Positions 23,401 through 32,501 of a DNA stretch of 64,000 bases are shown one piece after another; position 1 is the stretch's first letter, and each line of letters opens with the position of its first letter. Source of the stretch: Deinandra increscens subsp. villosa. Its lineage: Eukaryota; Streptophyta; Magnoliopsida; Asterales; Asteraceae. The position numbers were made by a program, and so were the translations under genes. Location: the NCBI GenBank assembly GCA_039602395.1, contig JBCNJP010000018.1:5142163-5206162 (forward strand). Direction: 5' to 3'. The notes beneath the pieces were generated by a model. That model had not been told where the DNA came from. It saw nothing but the letters and a program-made list of their open reading frames with translations, and did not search any database.

Positions 23401-24505
23401 ATTCTCTATCCTTTGTGGTTGAGGTAAGGTTGCCTACATCCCACCCCCAGACCGTACTAATAGTACTCTATGCGCTTTTGGTTGGACGTTAGTGGGTATG
23501 GTTGTTGTTGTAACTTATATAATTAAATATCAAAAATATAAATCTTCTTATTCTAATAATTTATTAAAATTTAATAAACTATATAATAAGATTTCAATTA
23601 TATCTTATGTTAAAATGTTAACTTTTTTATCTTAAATCTTCATTATCTGTTAATTATAATTTTTAAATACTCATTATTTCTTATTTTACCAATAGCTGAT
23701 GACATCTAACATAAAATTCTTTATAAAAACTGTTTACAATATGTTGCATTTATTCAATCTATGTAAGGGGATCCGTAGTGGGGCTTGAAAACCCACTTTC
23801 ACGCCACCTTCACACCTCTTTCACACCCCCTCGGCCCTCACACTACGGTGGCGCCAAAACCAAAAAAAACCCTAAAGGCGTGAGAATTTTCACACTGAAG
23901 AGGGGAGAGATTGTGAGAGAGTAAGGGCTTGATAGGGGCTTGAAAGGAAGATTAAACCACTACACCATATTTGTTTTCAAGCCCTTGCCACGTAGGATGC
24001 CACATGTCATAAAATGCCCGAGGGGCTTGAAAACCTTAAACCATTACACGTAGCCTAATACATGGGTTTCTAACCTAGTATTAATATTTTAATATGCAGG
24101 CCCTGCTTGCCTTCATTACTGAGCATGACCGTTTATTCACCGCCACAGAGTATGTCCATTGTCTAGCTTGTTTATGCATTATAACTATTGGTTTGCTAGA
24201 CCTTCAACGGGGTGACCCAGTGGTTTAAGCGCTTGAGTCCCTCTAATAGAGTTCTCAGGCTTGAATCCAGCTTCCACTGCCGAAAACCCCTTTGAAGGCC
24301 CACCTACCCTGCGTAAAGTTGTGTTTTACCAGATCCTATTGGTTAGCACTTATCAGTGTACCAATAGGGTCCCTTGAGTTTTACCATTGTCGTTGACTTT
24401 TGTTTGACCTGTTGTAGGTATTACAATCTTCTAAAGGTTGAAGTTCCTGGAAGGGAAGTTCCAGAGGATGCCAAAGCTAGAATGGCAGATATATTACCGA
24501 TTTAA
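14467..24505 (+). CDS. SEC8: SEC8, exocyst complex subunit, copy A (25 exons)
   Basis: Exocyst subunit that tethers secretory vesicles to the plasma membrane with SEC3, SEC5, SEC6, SEC10, SEC15, EXO70 and EXO84. Recognised by similarity to plant SEC8 throughout: N-terminus MGLFDGLPVPPDKAYLRDDL, exon 2 'FDSLPHVVRILTSKDRD' and 'YHGGFNRAIQNYSQILRLF', near the C-terminus 'LFGVQQICRNTIALEQ'. Predicted 1045 residues, close to the plant family's usual length. Exons: 14467-14508, 14903-15289, 15416-15520, 16361-16470, 16624-16785, 16932-17055, 17155-17261, 17351-17643, 17745-17908, 18002-18117, 18393-18457, 18562-18689, 18798-18847, 18938-19038, 19270-19382, 19483-19590, 19731-19922, 20527-20612, 22100-22295, 22555-22632, 22717-22818, 22904-22978, 23077-23172, 24100-24149, 24418-24505. 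All phases join without a stop. Introns 10, 16 and 18 require GC donors. Several introns hold transposons; no exon is broken. Confidence 0.95.
18138..18313. mobile_element. MITE in SEC8-A intron 10
   Basis: Hairpin-like element with inverted ends GGCACACATAAGGTTCAATA and TATTGCACCTTATGTGTGCC (imperfect). It lies 20 bp downstream of the GC donor of intron 10. Also present at about 57908-58084 in copy B. Confidence 0.75.
20050..20432. mobile_element. hAT-like MITE in SEC8-A intron 17
   Basis: Inverted ends AGAGGTGCTCA and TGAACACCTCT, with sub-terminal CGGTTTT/AACCG-rich sequence on both sides. About 383 bp, no coding capacity. I could not confirm a target duplication. The same element is at 55459-55843. 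Confidence 0.6.
20748..21690. mobile_element. Non-autonomous hAT element in SEC8-A intron 18
   Basis: Perfect 8 bp target duplication ATCAATAT (20740-20747 and 21691-21698). Ends CACGGCCGTCCCCGAG and CTCGGGGCGCCCCCG form imperfect inverted repeats; sub-terminal GGGCCC-rich blocks. No transposase. It carries a nested Tourist MITE (20875-21160). The copy-B counterpart (54494-55147) is 654 bp, which equals this one minus the MITE and its 3 bp duplication. Confidence 0.9.
20875..21160. mobile_element. Tourist-type foldback MITE, left arm only
   Basis: 286 bp that folds nearly end to end: GGTGGCGTTTGGTTCA at the left against TGAACCAAACACCACC at the right. TAA duplication at 20872-20874 and 21161-21163, typical of PIF/Harbinger MITEs. 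The right arm has the empty site with a single TAA near 55023. Confidence 0.9.
22364..22548. repeat. Dispersed-repeat-like segment in SEC8-A intron 19
   Basis: Contains the wording 'AATTACACAAAAGGTCCTTTA' (in part) and 'AAAAAGGTCATTTAGC', which I associate with a common plant interspersed repeat. Ends not defined; present in copy B too (about 53640-53830). Confidence 0.35.
23364..23510 (+). mobile_element. TS-like SINE in SEC8-A intron 23
   Basis: 147 bp ending in (GTT)n/(TTG)n, with the phrase GGTAAGGTTGCCTACATCCC typical of plant TS/Au-like SINEs. Flanked by a perfect 18 bp target duplication, TAACTTATATAATTAAAT (23346-23363 and 23511-23528). The counterpart in copy B (52673-52812) has the same duplication. 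Confidence 0.88.
23768..24055. mobile_element. MITE in SEC8-A intron 23
   Basis: Imperfect inverted ends: GGGGCTTGAAAACCC near the left and GGGGCTTGAAAACC with TACACGTAGCC at the right when reversed. Interior is C/T-rich then G/A-rich. No gene. Also at about 52139-52428 in copy B. Confidence 0.6.
24205..24400 (+). mobile_element. tRNA-derived SINE in SEC8-A intron 24
   Basis: A-box-like GACCCAGTGGTTTAAGCGC near 24221 and B-box-like GGCTTGAATCC near 24259, followed by a non-coding body. Ends approximate; no target duplication confirmed. Shared with copy B (about 51800-51995). Confidence 0.65.
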
Positions 24506-25038
24506 GTACTTAATTATTATTTATTTTTTTATTTTTTAAAAAAAGGGAACTGCTTCCAGTAGTTATGTCATTTTTGTATTCTTTTGTATACTGGTGGTAC
24601 AAAGCCACTGGTTCTTTAGAAATTATCGTACGTAGCATTTATTTTATTGTAAATTGATTGCAACAAAGTTTCTAGATGTGATTTTTATTAATATCGAATT
24701 TGGGATAGCTTCTAAGGTTAGTTACAATGCCCTCACCGAGAGCTCGGTGAGGGTGGTGAGTTGCCACTCGGTGGGAGTATTGGAGATCCACCTCGGTGGC
24801 ACACTCTTGGTCCCCGTCCCCCGAATCCACACTCCTTCCACTGAAGATAAATTGGACCGTTGGGGTGGTGGGTCCCCCCCCCCCCTCGAAACGGCTATAT
24901 TCAACTTTTTTAAAAAGAAACTTCTTTTTTTCTTTTTTTTAGTTAACTATTTACATATATATACAATCCAATACTCCTACACAACCATTCATTTCAAAAC
25001 CATTTTACATCGACTCTCTCAAAACAAAAAATCTAAAA

Positions 25039-25531
25039 TATGTTCCTCATCGTCCTCATCAAAGTTCGATTCCGATGATGATGTGGTTATGTTTTTTTTC
25101 GAGACGATGTTTGTTGCCGCAAGTGAGGAGGCCGGAAGTTCTAAAGGGGGTTACACAAGGAAGACGATTAAAAGAGAATGAGAGGAGACACATAAACGAA
25201 TTGTAAAAAATTACTTCTCTGAGAATGCACTCTTTAAAGATAAGTTTCGTCGTCGGTTTCGTATGCACAAACCTCTTTTTTTACGCATTGTTAATGATTT
25301 ATCGCGTCATAAAAAATACTTTCGTTTAAGATACGATGCTAGAGGCAGGATAGGTTTAAGTCCTTTGCAAAAATGTGTTGCCGCCACACGCCAACTAGCT
25401 TATGGTATTACGTCCGATGCGTTTGATGAATATTTGCATATCGGAGATAGTACTGCAAAAGAATGTCTTTATAAAATTTGCAAGTATCTTCGACAAATAT
25501 ATTCTGCTAAATATATGCGCAAGCCTACATG
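25039..25531 (+). pseudogene. HARBI1/ALP1-like nuclease, N-terminal half, broken
   Basis: Encodes the N-terminal part of a plant Harbinger nuclease: 'FRRRFRMHKPLFLRIVNDL', 'YFRLRYDARGRIGLSPLQKC', 'LHIGDSTAKECLYKICKYL', ending at 'RKPT'. The DDE catalytic region that normally follows is deleted. A TGA replaces the CGA codon of the right-arm copy near 25178, so this copy cannot make even the fragment. Confidence 0.8.
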
Positions 25532-25624
25532 AAGTGATATTTCAAAGTTTGAAAAATATGACCGTTTGGGTTTATGACCCTATAAATAGAGCCTCCTGGA
25601 TGAATTACTTCATCAAACATGCAA

Positions 25625-26162
25625 TCGTATGAAAACTCTCTCTATTCTGCAGGACTTCCATAACCTTACAATGTCAACTCCTCCAAGGGATGCTCTTGAT
25701 GGATACAGTGGAGTAAGACGGTCACGCTATAATCATCTACGTCCTAAAGGACCTTGACCTGTTGCACAACCTCCTATTCTGGTTCAAGCTCTAGGATTTG
25801 TTCCACCAATTGAACAACCTCCACCCCCACCTCTTGCTCAGCCCCCACCTCCACCTCCACCTACAGTTCAACACCCACCACCACCTGTTGTTGATGAACT
25901 TTGGGAGGATGAAGCTTTCTGGAATTGGGCTTTTGATTATTGGTTGCCAGAGAACCCACCAGAGGAACCACTCCAAGAATACAACGAATTTGATGATGAA
26001 GTCCATCTGGAGGACATAGAAGAACCGGTTGATGATGATGAATTACAGGATGAGGCGGCACTTTGTGAGGTGTGGGAGGAGGAACTGAGAGAACAACAAG
26101 CTGAGGCGGCCAGGTGGGTTGAGGATTTCGGCACCGACTCCAGTTTAGATTTCTGGTGGTAA
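25625..26162 (+). pseudogene. Proline-rich acidic ORF inside the Harbinger element
   Basis: Starts downstream of a TATA-like CTATAAATAG (25580-25589). The predicted product has 'LQDFHNLTMSTPPRDALDGY', a proline stretch (about 25805-25890) and a strongly acidic, tryptophan-containing tail ending DFGTDSSLDFWW. An in-frame TGA near 25755 interrupts this copy. I do not recognise the family; it may be a captured gene piece or the element's own second ORF. The right-arm homologue is 50066-50524. Confidence 0.5.
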
Positions 26163-26571
26163 TTTTTAGGAATTGGTAATTTTAGGAAGTGTATATATAT
26201 TTTTTTACGAATAAGTAATTTTGGGAAAATGTAATTTTAGGAAGTGTGTTTTCAAAATTTTAGGAAAATGTAAATATAGGATGTGTGTTGTTTTTTAATT
26301 TTTTAGGACATGTAATTTTTATTTAATGAAATGTCGTTTTTTATTTAATGAAGTAGTTTTTTTTTAAATCTAGATTAATTTTTATTAGTTTTTTATTAAC
26401 TGAATAAAATAATAATAAAAGTAAAGTGATAGGAGTGATAGGTGAAATATGGGTATTGGAAGTGAATTGAGTAAAATGTGAGGAGAGTGATAGGTGATGA
26501 TGTGGCGCTGAGTTGATAAAAAAATAAAGTGATAAGTGATAGGTGAAAGGTTGGTATTGTAAATAACCTAA

Positions 26572-27238
26572 GCTCTATATCACTCAAATCAATTTTTAAA
26601 TACAATTGATATTATTATTAAAAATTTGAAAAACTAAATATAATCTAAATCGATGATTTATATAATTATTAAAAAGCAACAACTCTTTCATCTCACGTCC
26701 ATTACTGTTTATAATATGTACCAATTATGAAGCATCACGTCGTGTGTTTCTCTCTCTTATGATCTGGGAACTTGAAACATACGAATATTAATTATCAAAA
26801 ATATTTATTAAATTTTTGGTTTAAACTTTGGGCTACATAGCCATCAAAATATCAAATTGGCAGATTTATGAATGAGTTACAATTGCCGATTTATGAATGA
26901 GTTACAATATAGTAGAGTTTAGATATTTTTTTTAGTAAATTTAAGTAAACATTACAAATCAGATTTATAACCATTAAACTATGTTGTTTTACATTGCTAC
27001 ACATTACAAATCAGTAACCATAAGGTAGAGTTTAAGGATTTTAGTAAATTCAAGTAAACTTTTGCAGAAGGAAAGCCAGAATATTCAATAACCATAAGGT
27101 AGAGTTAAACTATAACACTTTAGGTAGAATTAGTATTTTAGTTTGTAAACTTGAGAATTGAACACCCGCTGCGAAGCCTGGGGATTCTATTTTGTTTTCA
27201 TTAATAATTAAAACGCAATATATAATTTAGGGTCATTA
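26572..27238. other. AT-rich spacer, no gene
   Basis: Contains a tandem duplication of GATTTATGAATGAGTTACAA at 26863-26907. The sequence up to about 26875 has a counterpart in the right arm; the rest to 29786 does not. Confidence 0.6.
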
Positions 27239-28711
27239 GGGGAGGCGGTATCACGGGGTTACCGCGGCCCGGTTCCAAGGGGAGTCGGCCGGCTCCTTGA
27301 GCCAACCATACCGCCTGAGGCGGTTCCCCTCCCACGGCTCGCCAACTCGTTCTTCTCCGGTTCCTCCAAGCCAGCGAGAGCCGGCCAAAATTCGAACGTT
27401 GCATTTGACCGTTGGAACCCAACGGCTATTTTTTTTTTTACCAATTTATAACTATAAATTCTACCCCATTTTGTAACATTTTTACACCCATCTTCTTCAC
27501 CTATCTTCTACCTCTTTCACACATTTTCTAATCCATATTACTCATGAATCGATCAAAGAAAAAATCACCCGCTACCACGAAAAAATCCACCGCTCCCACC
27601 AAAAAATACAAACCGAAGGTTCGAAATACCGGTCAACCCTCCAACGCAAATCCTCCACCCCAATCACAACCGGCTTTTTTCACACCACATCCTTCTCAAC
27701 AATCGTACATAGATCTCATATCCGGACGTTATGGGGTTCAAGGGGAGTTATATCCCCCACATTCTTCCCAAATGCATCAATTCCCCTCTAACGTCATGTA
27801 CCAAAACACACAATTTCGAGAGCCAAGACGTCAAATCGATTCCGAATCCGAAGAAAAATGGGTTTGCTCATTTGGCGTGTTGGGTCGAGGTAAAAGACCA
27901 TCCAAAGTGGGCTCCGGTTGAGAATGTACTTGGTGAAATACCGGAACCGGGTAAAAGGACAAAGACGTCCTAGTCGGGGGACTACACAACTTCAAATGAT
28001 GTTGGGTCGACTCAATTGCCTGATCTAAATGAAGACTCAACCCCTACATACCCAAAAAATAAAGAAAAAAAGAAGTCGGGCGAGTCTTCGTCCACCGCAA
28101 GGAGTTCGGCATCGGAAAAGACGTTGGAAATGATGTCGGATTTTCAAGCCAATAGGATAAAAGAAAGGGAGCTTAAGGCAAAGCTTCGGGACGAAGCCTT
28201 TGGAAAGAAGCAAGCGATGTACGATGCGGTGAAAACTACAATGGAGGCTCAACGTAAAGTGATCGAGAACAAACTAGAACGTGAACGTAAAGAAAAAAAG
28301 AAGAGTGATCTCGAGTACTTCATGAAACCGCACAATAATGTTGATCCTCAATTTCTTTCACTTGTTCTTCAACAAAAAAGAGAGATCGCGGAGGAATACG
28401 GTTGGGATTGCAACTTTTAAGTTTTTTTTTAAAAATATTGTAGTCGTGTTTTTTTCTAATTTCAAGTATTGTAATGTTTGATTTCGTAATGCTAGTGTTT
28501 GTTTTTCTTATATAAAAGTTGCTTGTTTATTAAAAGTTGCTAAAATTAAAAAAAAAATACCAAATTTCGGTGGCTTCCCCAAGCCACACCACAACCATAC
28601 CATGTGGTGTGGCTTGAAGCCTTGCCCATTTTGCCAAATTTGAAGTGTCACGATCTTATTGGTTGGTGAGCATGGCTTGGTGAAGCCGTGCCACAACCAT
28701 ACCCCCTCCCC
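27239..28711 (+). mobile_element. PIF/Harbinger-like element carrying only a trihelix-type ORF
   Basis: Ends GGGGAGGCGGTAT and ATACCCCCTCCCC are inverted repeats, with TTA target duplications at 27236-27238 and 28712-28714. No nuclease gene is present; the one ORF (27544-28420) resembles the Myb/trihelix-type partner protein of Harbinger elements. Left arm only. Confidence 0.82.
27544..28420 (+). pseudogene. Harbinger ORF1 / NAM-associated-type protein, broken
   Basis: An N-terminal Lys/Pro-rich leader ('SQQSYIDLISGRYGVQGE') is followed, after a frameshift near 27870, by 'KDHPKWAPVENVLG', and then (28016-28420) a charged coiled-coil tail ('DFQANRIKERELKAKLRDE', 'KKSDLEYFMKPHNNVDP'). This pattern matches the trihelix / 'no apical meristem-associated' proteins of Harbinger elements. 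The central DNA-binding trihelix is missing between leader and tail. Not functional as it stands. Confidence 0.7.
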
Positions 28712-28716
28712 TTATA

Positions 28717-29374
28717 AATTCACATGAGACTTTGTTATACAAACAAGATTCCCACGGTCGCGAGAATACAAACGGCCATATGTATTTATTTTTATTTTTT
28801 AACTTTTTTATTTTATTATTTTTATTTTATTTTTATAAATGTTTTTAATTATTTAATTTAATAAACATTAAAACGATTTACTCATTATAGTTGATAATAA
28901 AGTACTTAAACGAACACAATATTGACGTAAAAAAATAAATTTTGAGACTCTGAGTCTTCGTTGAGACGGTCTCAATGACTTCCTAGCAAGTCTATACTGG
29001 TGTTAGGTCCCCATGGCCCATGATATATTTTTTTTTAATTTTCAAAATTATTTATCGTTTGAAAATTTTTGAAAAAAAAAACTACGGGCCATGGGGACCC
29101 AACACCAGTATAGACTTGCCGAGAAGCCATCGAGACCGTCTCAACGAAGACTCCGAGTCTTAAAATTTATTATTTTACGTCATTATTGTGTTCGTTTAAA
29201 TACTTTATTATTAGCTGTGGTGAATAAATCGTTTTAATGTTTATAAAATTAAATAATAAAAATTATTTATAAAAATGAAATATAAAAGTAAAAAAATAAA
29301 AATAAATACATATGGCCGTTTGTATTCCCACGACTGTGGGAATCTTGTTTGTATAACAAAGTCTCATGTGAATT
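28717..29374. mobile_element. Large foldback element
   Basis: Two arms of about 310 bp, inverted and highly similar: AATTCACATGAGACTTTG at the left, CAAAGTCTCATGTGAATT at the right, meeting near 29045 around an AT-rich loop. No coding. Left arm only. Confidence 0.85.
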
Positions 29375-30507
29375 GCAAAACACTAGTTTTAGATTGTTAG
29401 TAAATATACATGTTCTATTAAACCCGAAAAAAAATTGTTGTTTTTTTACGGTTATGTATTTGCCATACATTAGCTTCTTTATGACTTTATGTGTGTCATT
29501 CTTCTAAGCCGATTGACGCTTAAATATCATTTTCATCTTATATGGACATTAAATGATTTAATAAAATTGGCTACTCAGGATGTATATGATTGATGAGATT
29601 CTACTCGTACATATATTGTGTTCCTCTAACATTGTACTCATGAACCGTATGTCATTTGTCGACATAATAGGTGTCCGAAACCATGAATGATTTTAATTGT
29701 ATTCTACTAACCAACAAATTACCTTCTTAAGGACATTTTCTAATGATAAGTTACCTACTCTTCTAATCATGTGGTGTACAAATTTGATTAATATAGTTAC
29801 CATTAGAATTCGTAATTAACCATAAACACTCTAAACTAACAATCACTGCAGAAAATTAAAATATATGTTAAATTTAACGTGATTCGGTCGATGTAACTTA
29901 CGTCCACGTGTTACAACCAATGTAATAAGTTATTGCTCTCTGCCTTACTCGTGATGATAATTACAGGTACAATAGATGATAAACAAAGATAAAATTAGGG
30001 ATACAAAAAATAAAAGGGTAAAAAAAAACGGGCCCAAACCACCAAGCCCAATCAAGACTCCAGAAACCATCAGTTACTAAAAAAATATATTAGGTTACCA
30101 TACTAAAAAAAAACCAACACAATGCAATAACAATTTAAACTAATTTTGACGACTCTTGAAATTAAAGTGGATTCATAAACTTTTTAAGATCATACAACTA
30201 TAAGCATAAAATATGGTGTTAAAATTGTGGTCTAGTAAAAACATCATATAGCCGGTGGATCTGTAGTTTTTCATATTTATCTCGTTTGTATGTAAATGAG
30301 ATTTAAACCTTTAACCATTATAAAAGATACCACCTTAAACCATTTGATTTTTGATCTAGTTGTGTGACTAAAATATAAATCAGAATAAGATGAGAAAAGA
30401 AAAGAAAAAAGCACTTAAACCACGCGTTTATTTCAGATGTTATAAGTTTATAGACATAGTAATAAACTCCTGTTTGATAACTCTGTCGTTGATAAGTAAC
30501 ACAAGTA
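29375..30507. other. AT-rich intergenic DNA, no gene
   Basis: From about 29787 it matches 47633-48345 in the right arm. I see no ORF, RNA or element ends. Confidence 0.6.
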
Positions 30508-30580
30508 GCCGTTGTAGCTCAGTTGGTAGAGCGCGTGGCTTTTAACCACGTGGTCGTGGGTTCGAGTCCCACGGATGGCG
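30508..30580 (+). tRNA. trnK-UUU: tRNA-Lys (UUU), left copy
   Basis: 73-nt cloverleaf: D arm GCTCAGTTGGTAGAGC, anticodon stem CGTGG/CCACG with loop CTTTTAA (anticodon UUU), T arm GTGGGTTCGAGTCCCAC, no intron, and a T-rich stretch after the 3' end as for Pol III termination. The acceptor stem reads GCCGTTG against GGATGGC: the last pair is G7:G66, a mismatch. The right copy has C7 and pairs. This copy may be weaker or in decay. Confidence 0.95.
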
Positions 30581-30592
30581 ATTTTCTTTTTT

Positions 30593-30676
30593 CTTTTAAT
30601 AATTTTTTTCTTTTAATAATTTTTTTCTTTTAATAATTTTTTTCTTTTAATAATTTTTTTCTTTTAATAATTTTTT
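30593..30676. repeat. 17 bp minisatellite
   Basis: Five tandem units of CTTTTAATAATTTTTTT directly behind the tRNA gene (unit starts at 30593, 30610, 30627, 30644, 30661). The right arm has one degenerate unit. Confidence 0.92.
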
Positions 30677-30879
30677 AACACAGAAAACTTCAATTTAGAC
30701 TTTGTCGATACACTTGTTAATAGATTCTTCTCCAGTCCAACATTCGTGTAGTTAGGTCACAGAAAAGTCCTTTAAAAGCTTCAATTTATATTTAAACAAT
30801 ACAAATATCGCATTTAGTTCAACAATCATGTAGTTAGGTCCAAAACAAATCTTTTACAAAGTTTGTGTTGTGACTTGTG

Positions 30880-30971
30880 AGTTTAATTTCGGGCTTATGC
30901 TCCAAGACACATGATTGTGTGACTCCCTTGTTTCCTAGATTCGGTCTTATTCAAATGAACAACCCGGCCAA
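30880..30971 (+). pseudogene. LINE ORF2 fragment upstream of the hAT insertion
   Basis: Short stretch that, joined across the hAT duplication to 42838, reads through the LINE RT motif 'KWRQWIRGCL'. It shows that the hAT element landed in a LINE. Confidence 0.55.
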
Positions 30972-31187
30972 CAGGGCCGGCCCCGAAAACCCCTAAAAAA
31001 TTTTGGGCCCTAGGCGAAATAAAAAAAATGGGCCCTTATAATAATAAAAAAAAACAAAACCACATATATAAAAAGACAATATTGTAACGAGAAATTGTAA
31101 TAACATTAGATAAAATCAATCTTTAAATACATAACTAAATAACGAGGCTCCCTTAGCGTTCACCCGGGCAGAGTCGGGGGTAGCCAG

Positions 31188-32501
31188 TGTTGGGTTTCGG
31201 ACAGTGGTATACGGGTGCCCGGTGACGTTAAAAAAAAAACTTGACCATTTAATTAAAACATCACCGATCGGGTTTAGTAAATTAAGAGTTAAAACGGATT
31301 AAACCGGTAATCCGTTTACGCAGCGGAATAAAATAATTTTACTAATTAAGACGCGTAAACCGTAGGTGTCGAAAACGTGTCAACAGGATCACGATCACCA
31401 AAAATAATTAATCACGCAAACACCATTTCGCGGTAAACATTTTAGCGCGAAAATAATAAGGATTACATTTAATCGAAATAAAACATCTAAACTAAAATGG
31501 AGTTTAAATATATCTTCGCGGTGATCTAACAAACGCTAGAGACACCGAGGAACAACGTGACGACGCTAGGTTTTCACGGAATAACCGATCCGACGTTCGG
31601 ATCGAATCGTTTAGCAAATCGCCAAAACCGTCTTTAACCGATTCGTTGAAAACTACAACGATTCGGTTTATGGTGGCGAGAATTGAGCACCAACGAATAA
31701 AGACTATGACGACGTCTAGGGTTTAGCCTAGACGGACGAACGATTATGGCGACAAAGCTCGCACTCGCGATATCGTAACGACGACAAGGCGAGTGGTTAT
31801 GGTGTCGCGCGAAAACGGAGATACGCTAGATCGCGACGGCGATCTAGGGTTTGATTCGCGACGACCCTAGAAAGGAGGGGCGACGGCGACAAGGGCGACG
31901 GTTCACACGGTGGCGGCGGTGACGGCTCCCAAGGTGGTAACGGCGGCGGCGATCTTGAATGATGATGATCCGCCGATGATCGTTTGCAAGAAACGAGAAG
32001 CGATCACCAACCGTAAAGCTCCTACGATGAAGAGGTTGGTTGCGAGAAGGAGAGGGAGGGAGGCGACACTGAAAGTGCGCAGAGAGAGAGAGAGCGAGGG
32101 AATGAGCAACCAAAACCCTAATCCCTAGCTCTCCTTATATAGGCAACATAGTTGCATCTAGCCCCCTCCTTGTTTATCTTTTTGCAACCAACTATCTAAG
32201 TTTACGATTTATTAATAAAACAACTTTTATTAATAAACACACATGTCGTAAACTTCAAGACACACAAATAACTATTTATTTGTTTCACCGTAAAACCCTA
32301 ATCGATAAATCAAAATGTATTTCTCCGTTTATTATCGCAAGGATAATTATTTGTAATTAAATAAATAATTACACAATTCCGTGAATTACCGGTTAAACAA
32401 TTTAAGCGGATTTTTATCTCGTTGCCCTCAGTGTAACTCTTTACGGGTCAAACCGGGTCGGGTTCTTGTTGTTGTCGGGTCTGGACATCCATTATCCAAC
32501 A
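31188..32501 (-). repeat. 3' LTR of the gag-only element
   Basis: 1314 bp. A GC-rich segment (31840-32060) contains GGCGGCGG-type runs whose ORFs have no recognisable product. The adjoining AATCTCCCACTTGG is a polypurine tract when read on the minus strand. Confidence 0.9.

Larger units (their letters stand above)
24716..26568 (+). mobile_element. PIF/Harbinger element, left copy
   Basis: Terminal repeats GGTTAGTTACAATGCC and (reversed) GGTTATTTACAATACC; 3 bp target duplication TAA (24713-24715 and 26569-26571). It encodes a broken HARBI1-type nuclease N-terminus followed by an unrelated proline-rich acidic ORF. The counterpart in the right arm is 48689-51472, enlarged by a nested insertion. 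It lies 210 bp past the SEC8-A stop codon. Confidence 0.88.

Noticed and set aside
25791..26061. Trp/His-rich ORFs opposite the proline-rich ORF
   Set aside because: Antisense and shifted readings of the CCA/CCT-rich segment.
30593..30676. CRISPR-like array
   Set aside because: 17 bp tandem units with no spacers in a plant nuclear context; a simple minisatellite.
31844..32128. Overlapping ORFs of 68-89 codons in GGC-rich sequence, repeated at 38502-38848
   Set aside because: They lie in the two LTRs of the gag-only element, occur on both strands, have biased composition and differ by triplet indels; no family resemblance.
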